From: Siphonodentalium dalli
Lineage: Eukaryota; Mollusca; Scaphopoda; Gadilida; Siphonodentaliidae
DNA length: 64,000 nucleotides
Direction of reading: 5' to 3'
Assembly: GCA_032622095.1 (NCBI GenBank)
Contig: CP136068.1
Span: 122,887,989-122,951,988 of the forward strand
Shown: one piece after another, positions 1-12,701 of the stretch
Numbering within the stretch: position 1 is the first letter of the stretch
Layout of the letters: each line of letters starts with the position of its first letter
Notes under the pieces: model-generated
Database searches by the model: none
What the model was told of the DNA's origin: nothing
What the model saw: only the letters and a program-made list of their open reading frames with translations
Translations under genes and position numbers: made by a program

Positions 1-3000
1 TGGCTTTGTTTCAGAAACATGACATTTTTGTAATTATTTTTTTATATTTATTTTTGTTTTTTATTTTTGAATATGAATTTAATGTTTTTTAAATTTAATA
101 TATTTTGTTTCTGAATTGTTTTTTTATTGTTAATTATTTTTAATTTTTAAATTGTTTTAATTAAATTGTAAATTGTTTTATTTAATTTTTTTGTTTCTGG
201 CGGAAAAATTTACCCGTAGAAATCCCCCCCCCCACTTCCTAGGAACGACAGACAACGCATTCTTTGTTTCGCGAAATCTCTCTACGATAACATTGCATTG
301 AATTTAAAACAAACGCTTCCCGTCGGGAAATCTGTCTTCGGATCGTTGTTGTTGGCATCACGGCTCCCCGAAAACTCTCACATTGCCGAAAACGTGTATT
401 TAGTAATATCGTTGTTGTTGATATTTACGGCTTGGGGGCTATTTTCTTATTTAGCAAGTTTGAGCTCAATCGGTGAGAGTCTATAAAGGACACACTCATA
501 TATATGACACTTCCCGTAGGTAGCAAGTTTGAGCTCAATCGGCATTCCCTGGAATTTCCCGTAGATTGGCAGATTCCAGTAGCTTTATAACGGTATATCT
601 GGGGAGAAATCTGATGCTATATTCGTGATTATCTGGGATGATTTCGGTATATACCGAAGGTAAAAACAGAGCGCGCCATCCGTGCTCGCAGGGAATAAAT
701 TTCGAGCGATAACGTTTGCGTTCCCGTATAACTCTGCAGATGCGAATAACGTTGAATGGGAAACAGACGCTCTTTATAGAGATGCGTCAAAAACAAACGC
801 TCATTAAATAATCACTTGATTAACCCCCGCCGTGCCTTTGCGGTGATTTGAGATTGGAGAACGGGTGCTCTGAGCTTCTCTAAACCGCGACTACGGCGGT
901 GTCGGTGTCATTTTACACTTACATACGAAATTTGATCTCAATCTGTACACGCGTTTTGGATTCTATGAAGTACACACACACACACACATATACGAAGTCT
1001 CAAAATATATAGTACTAGCAGGTTAGCCCGCCACTGGCGGCATTCGTCCCATGGCTTTGTTTCAGAAACATGACATTTTTGTAATTATTTTTTTATATTT
1101 ATTTTTGTTTTTTATTTTTGAATATGAATTTAATGTTTTTTAAATTTAATATATTTTGTTTCTGAATTGTTTTTTTATTGTTAATTATTTTTAATTTTTA
1201 AATTGTTTTAATTAAATTGTAAATTGTTTTATTTAATTTTTTTGTTTCTGGCGGAAAAATTTACCCGTAGAAATCCCCCCCCCCCCCCACTTCCTAGGAA
1301 CGACAGACAACGCATTCTTTGTTTCGCGAAATCTCTCTACGATAACATTGCATTGAATTTAAAACAAACGCTTCCCGTCGGGAAATCTGTCTTCGGATCG
1401 TTGTTGTTGGCATCACGGCTCCCCGAAAACTCTCACATTGCCGAAAACGTGTATTTAGTAATATCGTTGTTGTTGATATTTACGGCTTGGGGGCTATTTT
1501 CTTATTTAGCAAGTTTGAGCTCAATCGGTGAGAGTCTATAAAGGACACACTCATATATATGACACTTCCCGTAGGTAGCAAGTTTGAGCTCAATCGGCAT
1601 TCCCTGGAATTTCCCGTAGATTGGCAGATTCCAGTAGCTTTATAACGGTATATCTGGGGAGAAATCTGATGCTATATTCGTGATTATCTGGGATGATTTC
1701 GGTATATACCGAAGGTAAAAACAGAGCGCGCCATCCGTGCTCGCAGGGAATAAATTTCGAGCGATAACGTTTGCGTTCCCGTATAACTCTGCAGATGCGA
1801 ATAACGTTGAATGGGAAACAGACGCTCTTTATAGAGATGCGTCAAAAACAAACGCTCATTAAATAATCACTTGATTAACCCCCGCCGTGCCTTTGCGGTG
1901 ATTTGAGATTGGAGAACGGGTGCTCTGAGCTTCTCTAAACCGCGACTACGGCGGTGTCGGTGGCATTTTACACTTACATACGAAATTTGATCTCAATCTG
2001 TGCACGCGTTTTGGATTCTATGAAGTACACACACACACACACATATACGAAGTCTCAAAATATATAGTATAGACTAGCAGGTTAGCCCGCCACTGGCGGC
2101 ATTCGTCCCATGGCTTTGTTTCAGAAACATGACATTTTTGTAATTATTTTTTTATATTTATTTTTGTTTTTTATTTTTGAATATGAATTTAATGTTTTTT
2201 AAATTTAATATATTTTGTTTCTGAATTGTTTTTTTATTGTTAATTATTTTTAATTTTTAAATTGTTTTAATTAAATTGTAAATTGTTTTATTTAATTTTT
2301 TTGTTTCTGGCGGAAAAATTTACCCGTAGAAATCCCCCCCCCCCACTTCCTAGGAACGACAGACAACGCATTCTTTGTTTCGCGAAATCTCTCTACGATA
2401 ACATTGCATTGAATTTAAAACAAACGCTTCCCGTCGGGAAATCTGTCTTCGGATCGTTGTTGTTGGCATCACGGCTCCCCGAAAACTCTCACATTGCCGA
2501 AAACGTGTATTTAGTAATATCGTTGTTGTTGATATTTACGGCTTGGGGGCTATTTTCTTATTTAGCAAGTTTGAGCTCAATCGGTGAGAGTCTATAAAGG
2601 ACACACTCATATATATGACACTTCCCGTAGGTAGCAAGTTTGAGCTCAATCGGCATTCCCTGGAATTTCCCGTAGATTGGCAGATTCCAGTAGCTTTATA
2701 ACGGTATATCTGGGGAGAAATCTGATGCTATATTCGTGATTATCTGGGATGATTTCGGTATATACCGAAGGTAAAAACAGAGCGCGCCATCCGTGCTCGC
2801 AGGGAATAAATTTCGAGCGATAACGTTTGCGTTCCCGTATAACTCTGCAGATGCGAATAACGTTGAATGGGAAACAGACGCTCTTTATAGAGATGCGTCA
2901 AAAACAAACGCTCATTAAATAATCACTTGATTAACCCCCGCCGTGCCTTTGCGGTGATTTGAGATTGGAGAACGGGTGCTCTGAGCTTCTCTAAACCGCG

Positions 3001-6000
3001 ACTACGGCGGTGTCGGTGGCATTTTACACTTACATACGAAATTTGATCTCAATCTGTACACGCGTTTTGGATTCTATGAAGTACACACACACACACACAC
3101 ATATACGAAGTCTCAAAATATATAGTATAGAAGACTAGCAGGTTAGCCCGCCACTGGCGGCATTCGTCCCATGGCTTTGTTTCAGAAACATGACATTTTT
3201 GTAATTATTTTTTTATATTTATTTTTGAATATGAATTTAATGTTTTTTAAATTTAATATATTTTGTTTCTGAATTGTTTTTTTATTGTTAATTATTTTTA
3301 ATTTTAAATTGTTTTAATTAAATTGTAAATTGTTTTATTTAATTTTTTTGTTTCTGGCGGAAAAAATTACCCGTAGAAATCCCCCCCCCCCCCCCCTTCC
3401 TAGGAACGACAGACAACGCATTCTTTGTTTCGCGAAATCTCTCTACGATAACATTGCATTGAATTTAAAACAAACGCTTCCCGTCGGGAAATCTGTCTTC
3501 GGATCGTTGTTGTTGGCATCACGGCTCCCCGAAAACTCTCACATTGCCGAAAACGTGTATTTAGTAATATCGTTGTTGTTGATATTTACGGCTTGGGGGC
3601 TATTTTCTTATTTAGCAAGTTTGAGCTCAATCGGTGAGAGTCTATAAAGGACACACTCATATATATGACACTTCCCGTAGGTAGCAAGTTTGAGCTCAAT
3701 CGGCATTCCCTGGAATTTCCCGTAGATTGGCAGATTCCAGTAGCTTTATAACGGTATATCTGGGGAGAAATCTGATGCTATATTCGTGATTATCTGGGAT
3801 GATTTCGGTATATACCGAAGGTAAAAACAGAGCGCGCCATCCGTGCTCGCAGGGAATAAATTTCGAGCGATAACGTTTGCGTTCCCGTATAACTCTGCAG
3901 ATGCGAATAACGTTGAATGGGAAACAGACGCTCTTTATAGAGATGCGTCAAAAACAAACGCTCATTAAATAATCACTTGATTAACCCCCGCCGTGCCTTT
4001 GCGGTGATTTGAGATTGGAGAACGGGTGCTCTGAGCTTCTCTAAACCGCGACTACGGCGGTGTCGGTGTCATTTTACACTTACATACGAAATTTGATCTC
4101 AATCTGTACACGCGTTTTGGATTCTATGAAGTACACACACACACACACATATACGAAGTCTCAAAATATATAGTACTAGCAGGTTAGCCCGCCACTGGCG
4201 GCATTCGTCCCATGGCTTTGTTTCAGAAACATGACATTTTTGTAATTATTTTTTTATATTTATTTTTGTTTTTTATTTTTGAATATGAATTTAATGTTTT
4301 TTAAATTTAATATATTTTGTTTCTGAATTGTTTTTTTATTGTTAATTATTTTTAATTTTTAAATTGTTTTAATTAAATTGTAAATTGTTTTATTTAATTT
4401 TTTTGTTTCTGGCGGAAAAATTTACCCGTAGAAATCCCCCCCCCCCCCCCACTTCCTAGGAACGACAGACAACGCATTCTTTGTTTCGCGAAATCTCTCT
4501 ACGATAACATTGCATTGAATTTAAAACAAACGCTTCCCGTCGGGAAATCTGTCTTCGGATCGTTGTTGTTGGCATCACGGCTCCCCGAAAACTCTCACAT
4601 TGCCGAAAACGTGTATTTAGTAATATCGTTGTTGTTGATATTTACGGCTTGGGGGCTATTTTCTTATTTAGCAAGTTTGAGCTCAATCGGTGAGAGTCTA
4701 TAAAGGACACACTCATATATATGACACTTCCCGTAGGTAGCAAGTTTGAGCTCAATCGGCATTCCCTGGAATTTCCCGTAGATTGGCAGATTCCAGTAGC
4801 TTTATAACGGTATATCTGGGGAGAAATCTGATGCTATATTCGTGATTATCTGGGATGATTTCGGTATATACCGAAGGTAAAAACAGAGCGCGCCATCCGT
4901 GCTCGCAGGGAATAAATTTCGAGCGATAACGTTTGCGTTCCCGTATAACTCTGCAGATGCGAATAACGTTGAATGGGAAACAGACGCTCTTTATAGAGAT
5001 GCGTCAAAAACAAACGCTCATTAAATAATCACTTGATTAACCCCCGCCGTGCCTTTGCGGTGATTTGAGATTGGAGAACGGGTGCTCTGAGCTTCTCTAA
5101 ACCGCGACTACGGCGGTGTCGGTGGCATTTTACACTTACATACGAAATTTGATCTCAATCTGTGCACGCGTTTTGGATTCTATGAAGTACACACACACAC
5201 ACACATATACGAAGTCTCAAAATATATAGTATAGACTAGCAGGTTAGCCCGCCACTGGCGGCATTCGTCCCATGGCTTTGTTTCAGAAACATGACATTTT
5301 TGTAATTATTTTTTTATATTTATTTTTGTTTTTTATTTTTGAATATGAATTTAATGTTTTTTAAATTTAATATATTTTGTTTCTGAATTGTTTTTTTATT
5401 GTTAATTATTTTTAATTTTTAAATTGTTTTAATTAAATTGTAAATTGTTTTATTTAATTTTTTTGTTTCTGGCGGAAAAATTTACCCGTAGAAATCCCCC
5501 CCCCCCCCCCCACTTCCTAGGAACGACAGACAACGCATTCTTTGTTTCGCGAAATCTCTCTACGATAACATTGCATTGAATTTAAAACAAACGCTTCCCG
5601 TCGGGAAATCTGTCTTCGGATCGTTGTTGTTGGCATCACGGCTCCCCGAAAACTCTCACATTGCCGAAAACGTGTATTTAGTAATATCGTTGTTGTTGAT
5701 ATTTACGGCTTGGGGGCTATTTTCTTATTTAGCAAGTTTGAGCTCAATCGGTGAGAGTCTATAAAGGACACACTCATATATATGACACTTCCCGTAGGTA
5801 GCAAGTTTGAGCTCAATCGGCATTCCCTGGAATTTCCCGTAGATTGGCAGATTCCAGTAGCTTTATAACGGTATATCTGGGGAGAAATCTGATGCTATAT
5901 TCGTGATTATCTGGGATGATTTCGGTATATACCGAAGGTAAAAACAGAGCGCGCCATCCGTGCTCGCAGGGAATAAATTTCGAGCGATAACGTTTGCGTT

Positions 6001-6296
6001 CCCGTATAACTCTGCAGATGCGAATAACGTTGAATGGGAAACAGACGCTCTTTATAGAGATGCGTCAAAAACAAACGCTCATTAAATAATCACTTGATTA
6101 ACCCCCGCCGTGCCTTTGCGGTGATTTGAGATTGGAGAACGGGTGCTCTGAGCTTCTCTAAACCGCGACTACGGCGGTGTCGGTGGCATTTTACACTTAC
6201 ATACGAAATTTGATCTCAATCTGTACACGCGTTTTGGATTCTATGAAGTACACACACACACACACATATACGAAGTCTCAAAATATATAGTATAGA
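1..6296 (-). mobile_element. Head-to-tail array of six ~1.06-kb non-autonomous Helitrons
   Basis: Six nearly identical units occupy 1-1014 (cut by the window edge), 1015-2073, 2074-3134, 3135-4175, 4176-5235 and 5236-6296. Read on the minus strand, each unit starts (TC)TATACTATATATTTTG and has a TG microsatellite near this end. Each finishes with a small hairpin (CCGCC-AGT-GGCGG), 11 bases, then CTAG. These are Helitron hallmarks: 5' TC and a subterminal 3' hairpin before CTRR. Units abut directly, CTAG against the next 5' end. They differ mainly in poly-C length, CA-repeat length and a few substitutions. No Rep/helicase coding sequence is present, so the units are non-autonomous. The short plus-strand ORF (up to 105 aa) running through each poly-C tract changes frame and start with tract length and is not believed to be a gene. 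Confidence 0.82.
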
Positions 6297-7314
6297 CTAG
6301 CCGATGAGCCCGACGTTGTCCGGGCTATTCATCCGGGCTATTCAAAAACCAAATTTCAAGTCGATAGCTCTACCCGTTTCCGAGATCTGGTCTGCGCATG
6401 CGCGAAGCTGGCGTCGCACGGGCTCGGCGACCCGATAAAATTCGTATCCGGGGCAAGATACATTCACATACCAAATTTCAAGTCGATAGCTCCACCCGTT
6501 TCCGAGATCTCGTCTGCGCATGCGCGAAGCTGACGTCGCACGGGCTCGGCGACCCGATAAAATTCGTATCCGGGGCAAGATACATTCACATACCAAATTT
6601 CAAGTCGATAGCTCCACCCGTTTCCGAGATCTCGTCTGCGCATGCGCGAAGCTGACGTCGCACGGGCTCGGCGACCCGATAAAATTCGTATCCGGGGCAA
6701 GATACATTCACATACCAAATTTCAAGTCGATAGCTCCACCCGTTTCCGAGATCTCGTCTGCGCATGCGCGAAGCTGGTGTCGCACGGCTCGGCGACCCGA
6801 TAAAATTCGTATCCGGGGCAAGATACATTCACATAGCAAATTTCAAGTCGATAGCTCCACCCGTTTCCGAGATCTCGTCTGCGCATGCGCGAAGCTGACG
6901 TCGCACGGGCTCGGCGACCCGATAAAATTCGTATCCGGGGCAAGATACATTCACATACCAAATTTCAAGTCGATAGCTCCACCCGTTTCCGAGATCTCGT
7001 CTGCGCATGCGCGAAGCTGGTGTCGCACGGGCTCGGCGACCCGATAAAATTCGTATCCGGGGCAAGATACATTCACATAGCAAATTTCAAGTCGATAGCT
7101 CCACCCGTTTCCGAGATCTCGTCTGCGCATGCGCGAAGCGGGCGCCGCACGGACTCGCCAATACGACAACGTTCACCGCCTGGTCAAACTACATACACGT
7201 ACCAAGTTTCGTCCCGATCGGTCGAGAATCGTAGATTTGTATAAATGACAGACAGACAGACAAACAAACAAACAAACAAACAAACAGAGGTCTTCAAAAT
7301 ATATATGAGATAGA
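6297..7314 (-). mobile_element. Non-autonomous Helitron with tandem 122-bp core
   Basis: On the minus strand this element starts TCTATCTCATATATATTTTG. An ACAG/ACAA microsatellite, a unique segment and the core repeats follow. It ends with a hairpin (CCCG-gacaacgt-CGGG), eight bases and CTAG at 6297-6300. The next base on that strand begins the first unit of the neighbouring array, so it is a seventh Helitron in the same head-to-tail series. The 5' boundary is uncertain by four bases (7310 or 7314). The architecture of end, microsatellite, tandem core and end resembles the pearl/HINE elements described in bivalves; that comparison is from family knowledge, not from a search. Confidence 0.75.
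6349..7160. repeat. 122-bp tandem core repeat, seven copies
   Basis: The anchor TCGATAGCTC recurs at 6361, 6483, 6605, 6727, 6848, 6970 and 7092, a period of 121-122 bp. Each unit contains the palindrome TGCGCATGCGC. Copies differ at only a few positions; the last loses similarity after about 7140. Overlapping ORFs of 60-175 codons on both strands arise only because the unit lacks stops in some frames. Confidence 0.92.
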
Positions 7315-7317
7315 TAA

Positions 7318-7600
7318 AATATATTGGTTTCACGAATGACCAACTCATAACTCCGTTAAAACAACTAATCCTTCAAATGATTACAACAACTATAAGGCTT
7401 ATCACTGAAGGTTTCTCATGCATCTCACCATAATTCCCAACTACACCTTTTACCGTCCCAAAAATTCCCATTTCTATCAATAAAACGCCCATGGCCCATG
7501 TATACCAAGAATCAGCGAAACAATATATACACGTGGAGCACGAAATTATCCGTAATAAAATAAGAGCAAAGTCGATATATTCTTCCATGCTCTTCGAATA
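7318..7600 (+). repeat. Diverged partial copy of a dispersed LINE-associated repeat
   Basis: The segment from AATATATTGGTTTCACGAAT through the CCGTTAAAACAACTAATCC motif matches 24350-24470 on the same strand and 12000-12130 on the other. The later stretch with AATAAAACGCCCA also recurs near 25330. It is clearly more diverged than those copies and has no coding potential. Confidence 0.6.
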
Positions 7601-9103
7601 GTAACAATGGTTGTTCAAAGGTTATTTTTTTCCCCACCTTTACGTACCCACTGTGAGTGTTTAATATATCTCTTTAAACGAGACAAAGTGGGACCGGAAA
7701 TGGGCATGGGAAATTATTCGTCATGCGTTCGTGCAATTATACACCGCATTTGCTATAAATATTTGACACATGCGCTATTGTGGAACTTTTATTGCACCTA
7801 TATATCGTATATTATGCTGTACGCATAATTATGCAGACTGTCACAAAAAGGCACGGTCATTGAAATATCTAAGGCCTATTTATACGATATGAATCAAGGG
7901 CGTGTCGGACAACGTATACACCATATCACACGCGCGCAACCAAATCAAATCTTAATTCACAAAACAAAATTATAGTTGTCTTTGTCAACACATTAAGGAG
8001 TGCTAGAGAATAATTCTGAAAATTACAATCAGGTGTCTTTCTTACGTCAAGAGAGACTCGGTCTTTATCATTGAACAAGTCAAGTATCAAAACTCACAAA
8101 TAGCGTCTCATCAAAGGATTGTTAGCGAGGTATTTCTCGGCCCATTGATTCACCAGATGAATGAATACTTTGATATTCGAGTGCCCAGTGGAATTGGTGC
8201 GTCTCCATGTTTTGCGATGCATGTTGTCACAGCATTCCATAACCAGACATCGATTCGGGCGACATGGAACACGTGGACCACCGCCCGGTCAGGGTACAAC
8301 TATACTTAACAAAAATTTCTCACCAAGAACAGGTTCTGTCGAATCACGTTAAAGTTCTGTGACCGATTTGGGCGTTGACTTATATGAAAAGCCTGACAGG
8401 TATGGTAAGTTGGTCAGTGAAAAGTATTCTAGTTGAATTTCTTTTGAACTTGCATGTTCACAACGTGCCCGAATTCGCATCCGAGGTTTAACACGTCATT
8501 GATGGCATGCCATTAAGCAGAGCTATTCACAATGCATGCACCGACAGAAGAGTTAAACGCACTAATGCATCTTGTGTATGAGTACAATCGCACTGCATAA
8601 ATTAAAATGTAATATATTCACAATGATGATTTTTTTGTGTCACCAAGGTAACCGAGTACAAATTATGTACAATCAACGCGTGTGAGATCTGGTCATAAAA
8701 TACACGTATACCTGAAGTGCACTATATATAGTGAGGTCAGAGTTCGAACATGAATTTTACTTATTATACAACCATTAATAAACCCATTCCGAAATGACAG
8801 ATGACAGTCTATTTGAATATAAGTCTTATCGCTGTGAAAATTTAGGTCACTGAACTTATGTACTTTTCATGAATATTCGTACTCAGTATATAAAGAAAGT
8901 CCACCGATCGATTCATATGATCGACAGACGCTCCCACATATTAGTACAGATGGATTATATATTCAGCCCTGAACGGAAACTTCAAGCGATGGAATCGGAT
9001 GAATGAATAGCTGTACAGGTAGCTAACAGTGACTGTCGTTTGAAATGATAAGTTTTCTATCTAAACCTGGCTAATGGGACAATAATCTGCCAAAATTAGT
9101 ATT
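7601..9103. other. No gene recognised
   Basis: AT-rich single-copy-looking sequence. ORFs are short (up to 73 codons), without recognisable domains or convincing splice sites. A C16-like tract near 9112-9126 marks the approach to the next dispersed repeat. Confidence 0.5.
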
Positions 9104-9269
9104 ATTCGCCCGCCCCCCCCCCCCCACACATCATTGTTCCATATATTCATATCACAAATTATTTGGGTCGATAGTGATCTATACAAAGTTGCAACATTCT
9201 TGTCATTTATATACTTTTCCTCGATATGAATGCAGCTATGATGGGTCGGTCAGGATTGAAATTCTGGTA

Positions 9270-9778
9270 TTAGCAGGGGGGGGGGGGGTCAGGAAAACAA
9301 TTACGGATACAAGAGGCAGGGGGGTGTCAGGAAAAAAATTACGGATACAAGGTGGAAATTTTGTGTTTTTCAGTTTTGGGGACCCACCACCCCGGGAGCG
9401 TAAGTTTTTTTTCACCCAGGTCATGGACACCCAACCGGGACCGTAAGTTTTTTCCACCCAGGTCTGAGACACCCGCCCCCAAAATTGATGAAAATCTTGT
9501 AAATTCTACTAAATAATGTGTTGTTGGCAGGGTAAGGGTATCTCATTGTGTCTGCACCGGAACTGAGAGAACGCCGATCAAGTATACACCCACAAAAAAT
9601 AAACAAAGCACATGGCTGAAAAATATGCCAACAAAACCAGTGACAAAACCTTTAAAAACCCAAATATTTATGGTTATAAAGGTAAAATACCCACTTTAAC
9701 AGGATAGTTGTGTCCCTTATTAGCAATAGGTTAAAGTATGTGTAAAGTAAAAACACCATCAATTTGATTAAATAAACA
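9270..9778 (-). repeat. Dispersed repeat D, minus copy
   Basis: This ~500-bp segment is the reverse complement of 32331-32815, with high similarity throughout. Both contain a G/C homopolymer, a TTACGGATACAAG motif, a doubled segment around ACCCAGGT...CACCC, and a stretch including CTCAGTTCCGGTGCAGACAC. In the 32-kb copy the repeat directly follows a tRNA-derived SINE. A fragment of the C-rich part recurs near 10855-10925. No coding capacity or terminal inverted repeats are visible. Confidence 0.8.
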
Positions 9779-10412
9779 CAGTTACAGTCCTCTCCGTGTG
9801 GGAAATCACTGGTGAGCAACGAGGAGCTCCCCTTAAAATCATTCTAGGCGAGTGGCGAGTAGCTCTCCTACAAAATGTCGAGGCGAGTAGTATCCCAGCG
9901 GGAGATGCCTTCCTGATGGAGAGAGTACGGGAGGGGGTCAGGGGGCCTCCCCGGAACATTTTGAAAATTATATGCTCTGAGATTGAATCTGGAGCCTTTT
10001 AATGCTCCAATCAGTGAACAACACGTTATTATGTGACTTAAGTCACTGTAGTCATGTATCGACATCGACCATGTAATTCGACCACGTGGTCACTGTATTT
10101 TTCGTTTATTCAATATCTTGACTGATATCATTAATATAAACAAATGAGGCCAATGGTTTTTCGGCTTTTTGACAGCTGGCCACATTGTTAATAGTACACA
10201 AGTTGGTATATTTGAAATAAATTTATCTGATATATTACGCACATTTGAAGCATGTGTATTCTGAGTTATCGACAGTATTTTTATTGAACCACGTGGTCTC
10301 TCTGTTTGTTGTGCAGAAATTGTATTGCCGATGTGAATCGGAATCAGTTCGATTTTGAATTAATTCCTCGATCTATTTTAGAAAATAGCGCATATAATAA
10401 AAAGAAAATCTT
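9779..10412. other. No gene recognised
   Basis: It contains a locally GC-rich patch (9820-9960) with a 68-codon ORF that has no recognisable domain. Nothing else can be supported. Confidence 0.45.
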
Positions 10413-10560
10413 CGTGTTTTGAGTGAATACCGGAATTACCTCATTCGTGGTCACAGTGAGATACTGGAATCATCACTCGTGGCCTAAAGGCCACTCGTGA
10501 TGATTCCAGTATCTCACTGTGATAACTCATGATATATTTCCGGTATTCACTCAAAACACG
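10413..10560. mobile_element. 148-bp foldback (palindromic) element
   Basis: The two halves are inverted copies: CGTGTTTTGAGTGAATACCG at the left pairs with CGGTATTCACTCAAAACACG at the right. Pairing continues with interruptions to the centre at GGCCTAAAGGCC near 10489. This is a typical small foldback/MITE layout with no coding capacity. Confidence 0.85.
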
Positions 10561-11108
10561 CAGGTATCCTCTATGTATAATAAGTTAAAAACGCCATGAT
10601 AAACTATGAGAAAAGATGAGAATGGATTTGTTTTCATTGCAATTTTTTTTTTCCTCGACCAAAACCGGACCCACCCCATGGTTTCAACTGTTAAAGGGAG
10701 AAATTGTGGACACAAAATTAAAATATAGAGCCCCCTTGTATAAGGCTATAACATGCACTACTAAATGAATCTGATTGTTTCAATTCATTTTGAAACTGTA
10801 ATTTGTCTTAGAAATGATTTTGGAAAAAAATTGCATGACATCAGAAAAAATCTGATTTCCGGGCTCGGGGACATCCACCCACCCGGTCCTTGTATCCTGT
10901 AATTTTTTTCCGACCCCCCCCCCCGGTATAGCATGAATTCTATTATCTTCATATAATTTGTCCAGCATAGTCGGAAATTTATTAAATACCCATGGGTAGA
11001 ATCAATGGAGTGGCAATACAACATAACGATGCAGTCGAAATTATTTTGACGGGAAACGATAATTTTTAGTTCATGATCATCAGACTATTGATACACTGCT
11101 TATAATTA
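10561..11108. other. No gene; repeat D fragment at 10855-10925
   Basis: A C-rich stretch around 10855-10925 (CCTTGTATCCTGTAATTTTT then poly-C) resembles the end of repeat D. The remainder is AT-rich without a supported feature. Confidence 0.4.
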
Positions 11109-11390
11109 TTAACGCCTATCGGGTGTATATATTGGTGGCGTTAACATTTCTGACTATGGTTTTCTTATTAACGCCTATCGGGTGTATATATTGGTGGCGT
11201 TACCATTTCTGACTATGGTTTTCTTGTTAACGCCTATCGGGTGTATATATTGGTGGCGTTACCATTTCTGACTATGGGTTTCTTGTTAACGCCTATCGGG
11301 TGTATATATTGGTGGCGTTACCATTTCTGACTATGGTTTTCTTGTTAACGCCTATATCGGGTGTATATATTGGTGGGCAAATTTTTAGAT
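11109..11390. repeat. 58-59-bp tandem repeat, five copies
   Basis: TTAACGCCTATCGGGTGTAT recurs at 11109, 11168, 11227, 11285 and 11344. Each unit ends in CTGACTATGGTTTTCTTG; the last unit has a 2-bp insertion and diverges after 11380. A related ATGGTTTTCTTGTTA segment sits at 12198-12215, next to a TA repeat. The reverse complement is at 24270-24300, so this is an expanded end of the adjoining dispersed element. Confidence 0.9.
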
Positions 11391-12230
11391 CGCTGTGTGT
11401 CTGTGGACGTTTTATAAATAGATGATCGTTTTTTCCGGTTGTGACAATTCGCAGTAGGTCCCTATTTGCGGAAGTCTATTTGCGGAGGTCCCCGAATTCG
11501 CGGAGTTCCCCTAAAATTGTCGAAATATGTTGATTTTAATGAGGGAACGGGTGCGTATATGTCAATTGATACGTATTTTAAACAAATAACGACACGATCA
11601 TCATAATAGTGGTTTGTTCTATCAATAATATTATCATCATCATCATCATAATACGGAACAAGTCTTGCGACTTTTCGTCCCAATAATATTATTTGCAATG
11701 CTTGTTTACAAATATATGTATCGTCATTCGATATTTACTTGTTTACTTTAGTAAAAAGGTAAATAGTATTCAACCAAATGATAGCCTGAAAATAATTTAT
11801 AACCCATTGGGAGCCCGTTGTGACAATAGGTCCCTATTTGCGAAGATCTATTTGCAGAGTCCCTGAATTCGCGGAGTTCCCCTAAAATGGTCGAAATATG
11901 TTGATTTTAATGAGGGAACGGGTGCGTATATGTCAATTGATACGTATTTTAAACAAATAACGACACGATTTATAGCAGGAACACAATGACTCCGATTTTT
12001 GATCCGCATTTAGAAACTTCTGGTGTGGTGAATTAGAAACCAGCAGTAATAAGGCGAATGTTTTTGTAATAATTTGAAGGATTGGTTGTTTTAACGGAAT
12101 TCTGAGGCAGTGCATTCATGTAACCAATATATTTTACATTGTTTTTATAATTTATATTTATGCGTAATAATATAATCTTGAGGGCGTTACCAGTTCTGAT
12201 TATGGTTTTCTTGTTATATATATATATATA
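11391..12230 (-). mobile_element. Internally deleted LINE-associated repeat
   Basis: Read on the minus strand this matches the two flanks of 24255-25340 but lacks its middle, including the reverse transcriptase remnant. Sequence homologous to 24280-24500 joins directly to sequence homologous to the 3' region (25140-25310). The 3' region is present twice, at 11430-11735 (complete, with a CAT/ATC microsatellite) and 11820-11975 (partial). Confidence 0.65.
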
Positions 12231-12384
12231 TATATATGTCAGAGTTATGGAGGCACAGACTCAGTATGAGTGTTCATTGCTTCACCTTTGCTTAACTCAG
12301 TGAGCGTGAAAAAAAAATCTCATTTCTTATCGAAATGGCCATATTATTGTGTCGATCGGAATGGTACATCGAGATGTCTCTCAA

Positions 12385-12620
12385 ATATCATTATCGCCAT
12401 CGCCATCATCATCATCATCGTCATGGTCATCTTCGTCGTCGTCATCATCATCATAATCACCATCATCATTGTTATCCTCATCATCGTCACCATCTTCACC
12501 ATCATCATCTTCATAATCATCATCATCATTATATTCGTCCTCATCGACATATCCCTTGTCATCACCATATCGTCATCATCACCATAATCACAATAGTAAT
12601 CGTCGCCGTCATGATAAAAA
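12385..12620. repeat. Compound CAT/ATC trinucleotide microsatellite
   Basis: Imperfect runs of CAT, ATC, CGT and CAC triplets. They create three overlapping ~100-codon ORFs on both strands that are purely low complexity (poly-His, poly-Ile, poly-Met) and are not annotated as genes. Confidence 0.9.
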
Positions 12621-12701
12621 ACATACCAACCATCTTCATAATGATACAACCAATCTCCTAAAAATAAGAACGCTGGGCGTGTGATCGAAGTTACTTCATG
12701 C

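Noticed and set aside
1224-5764. Conserved 62-105-codon ORF in each 1.06-kb unit
   Set aside because: It runs through a poly-C tract whose length differs between copies, changing frame and start. It lies on the opposite strand to the Helitron orientation and is conserved only because the whole unit is.
6349-7160. CRISPR-like direct repeats
   Set aside because: Units are contiguous tandem repeats without unique spacers. The same applies to the 30-, 40- and 21-bp arrays, and the genome is eukaryotic.
6342-7244. Overlapping ORFs of 72-175 codons on both strands
   Set aside because: All are translations of the 122-bp tandem core and repeat the same peptide.
12270-12661. Three ~100-codon ORFs rich in His, Ile or Met
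   Set aside because: Low-complexity translations of the CAT/ATC microsatellite.
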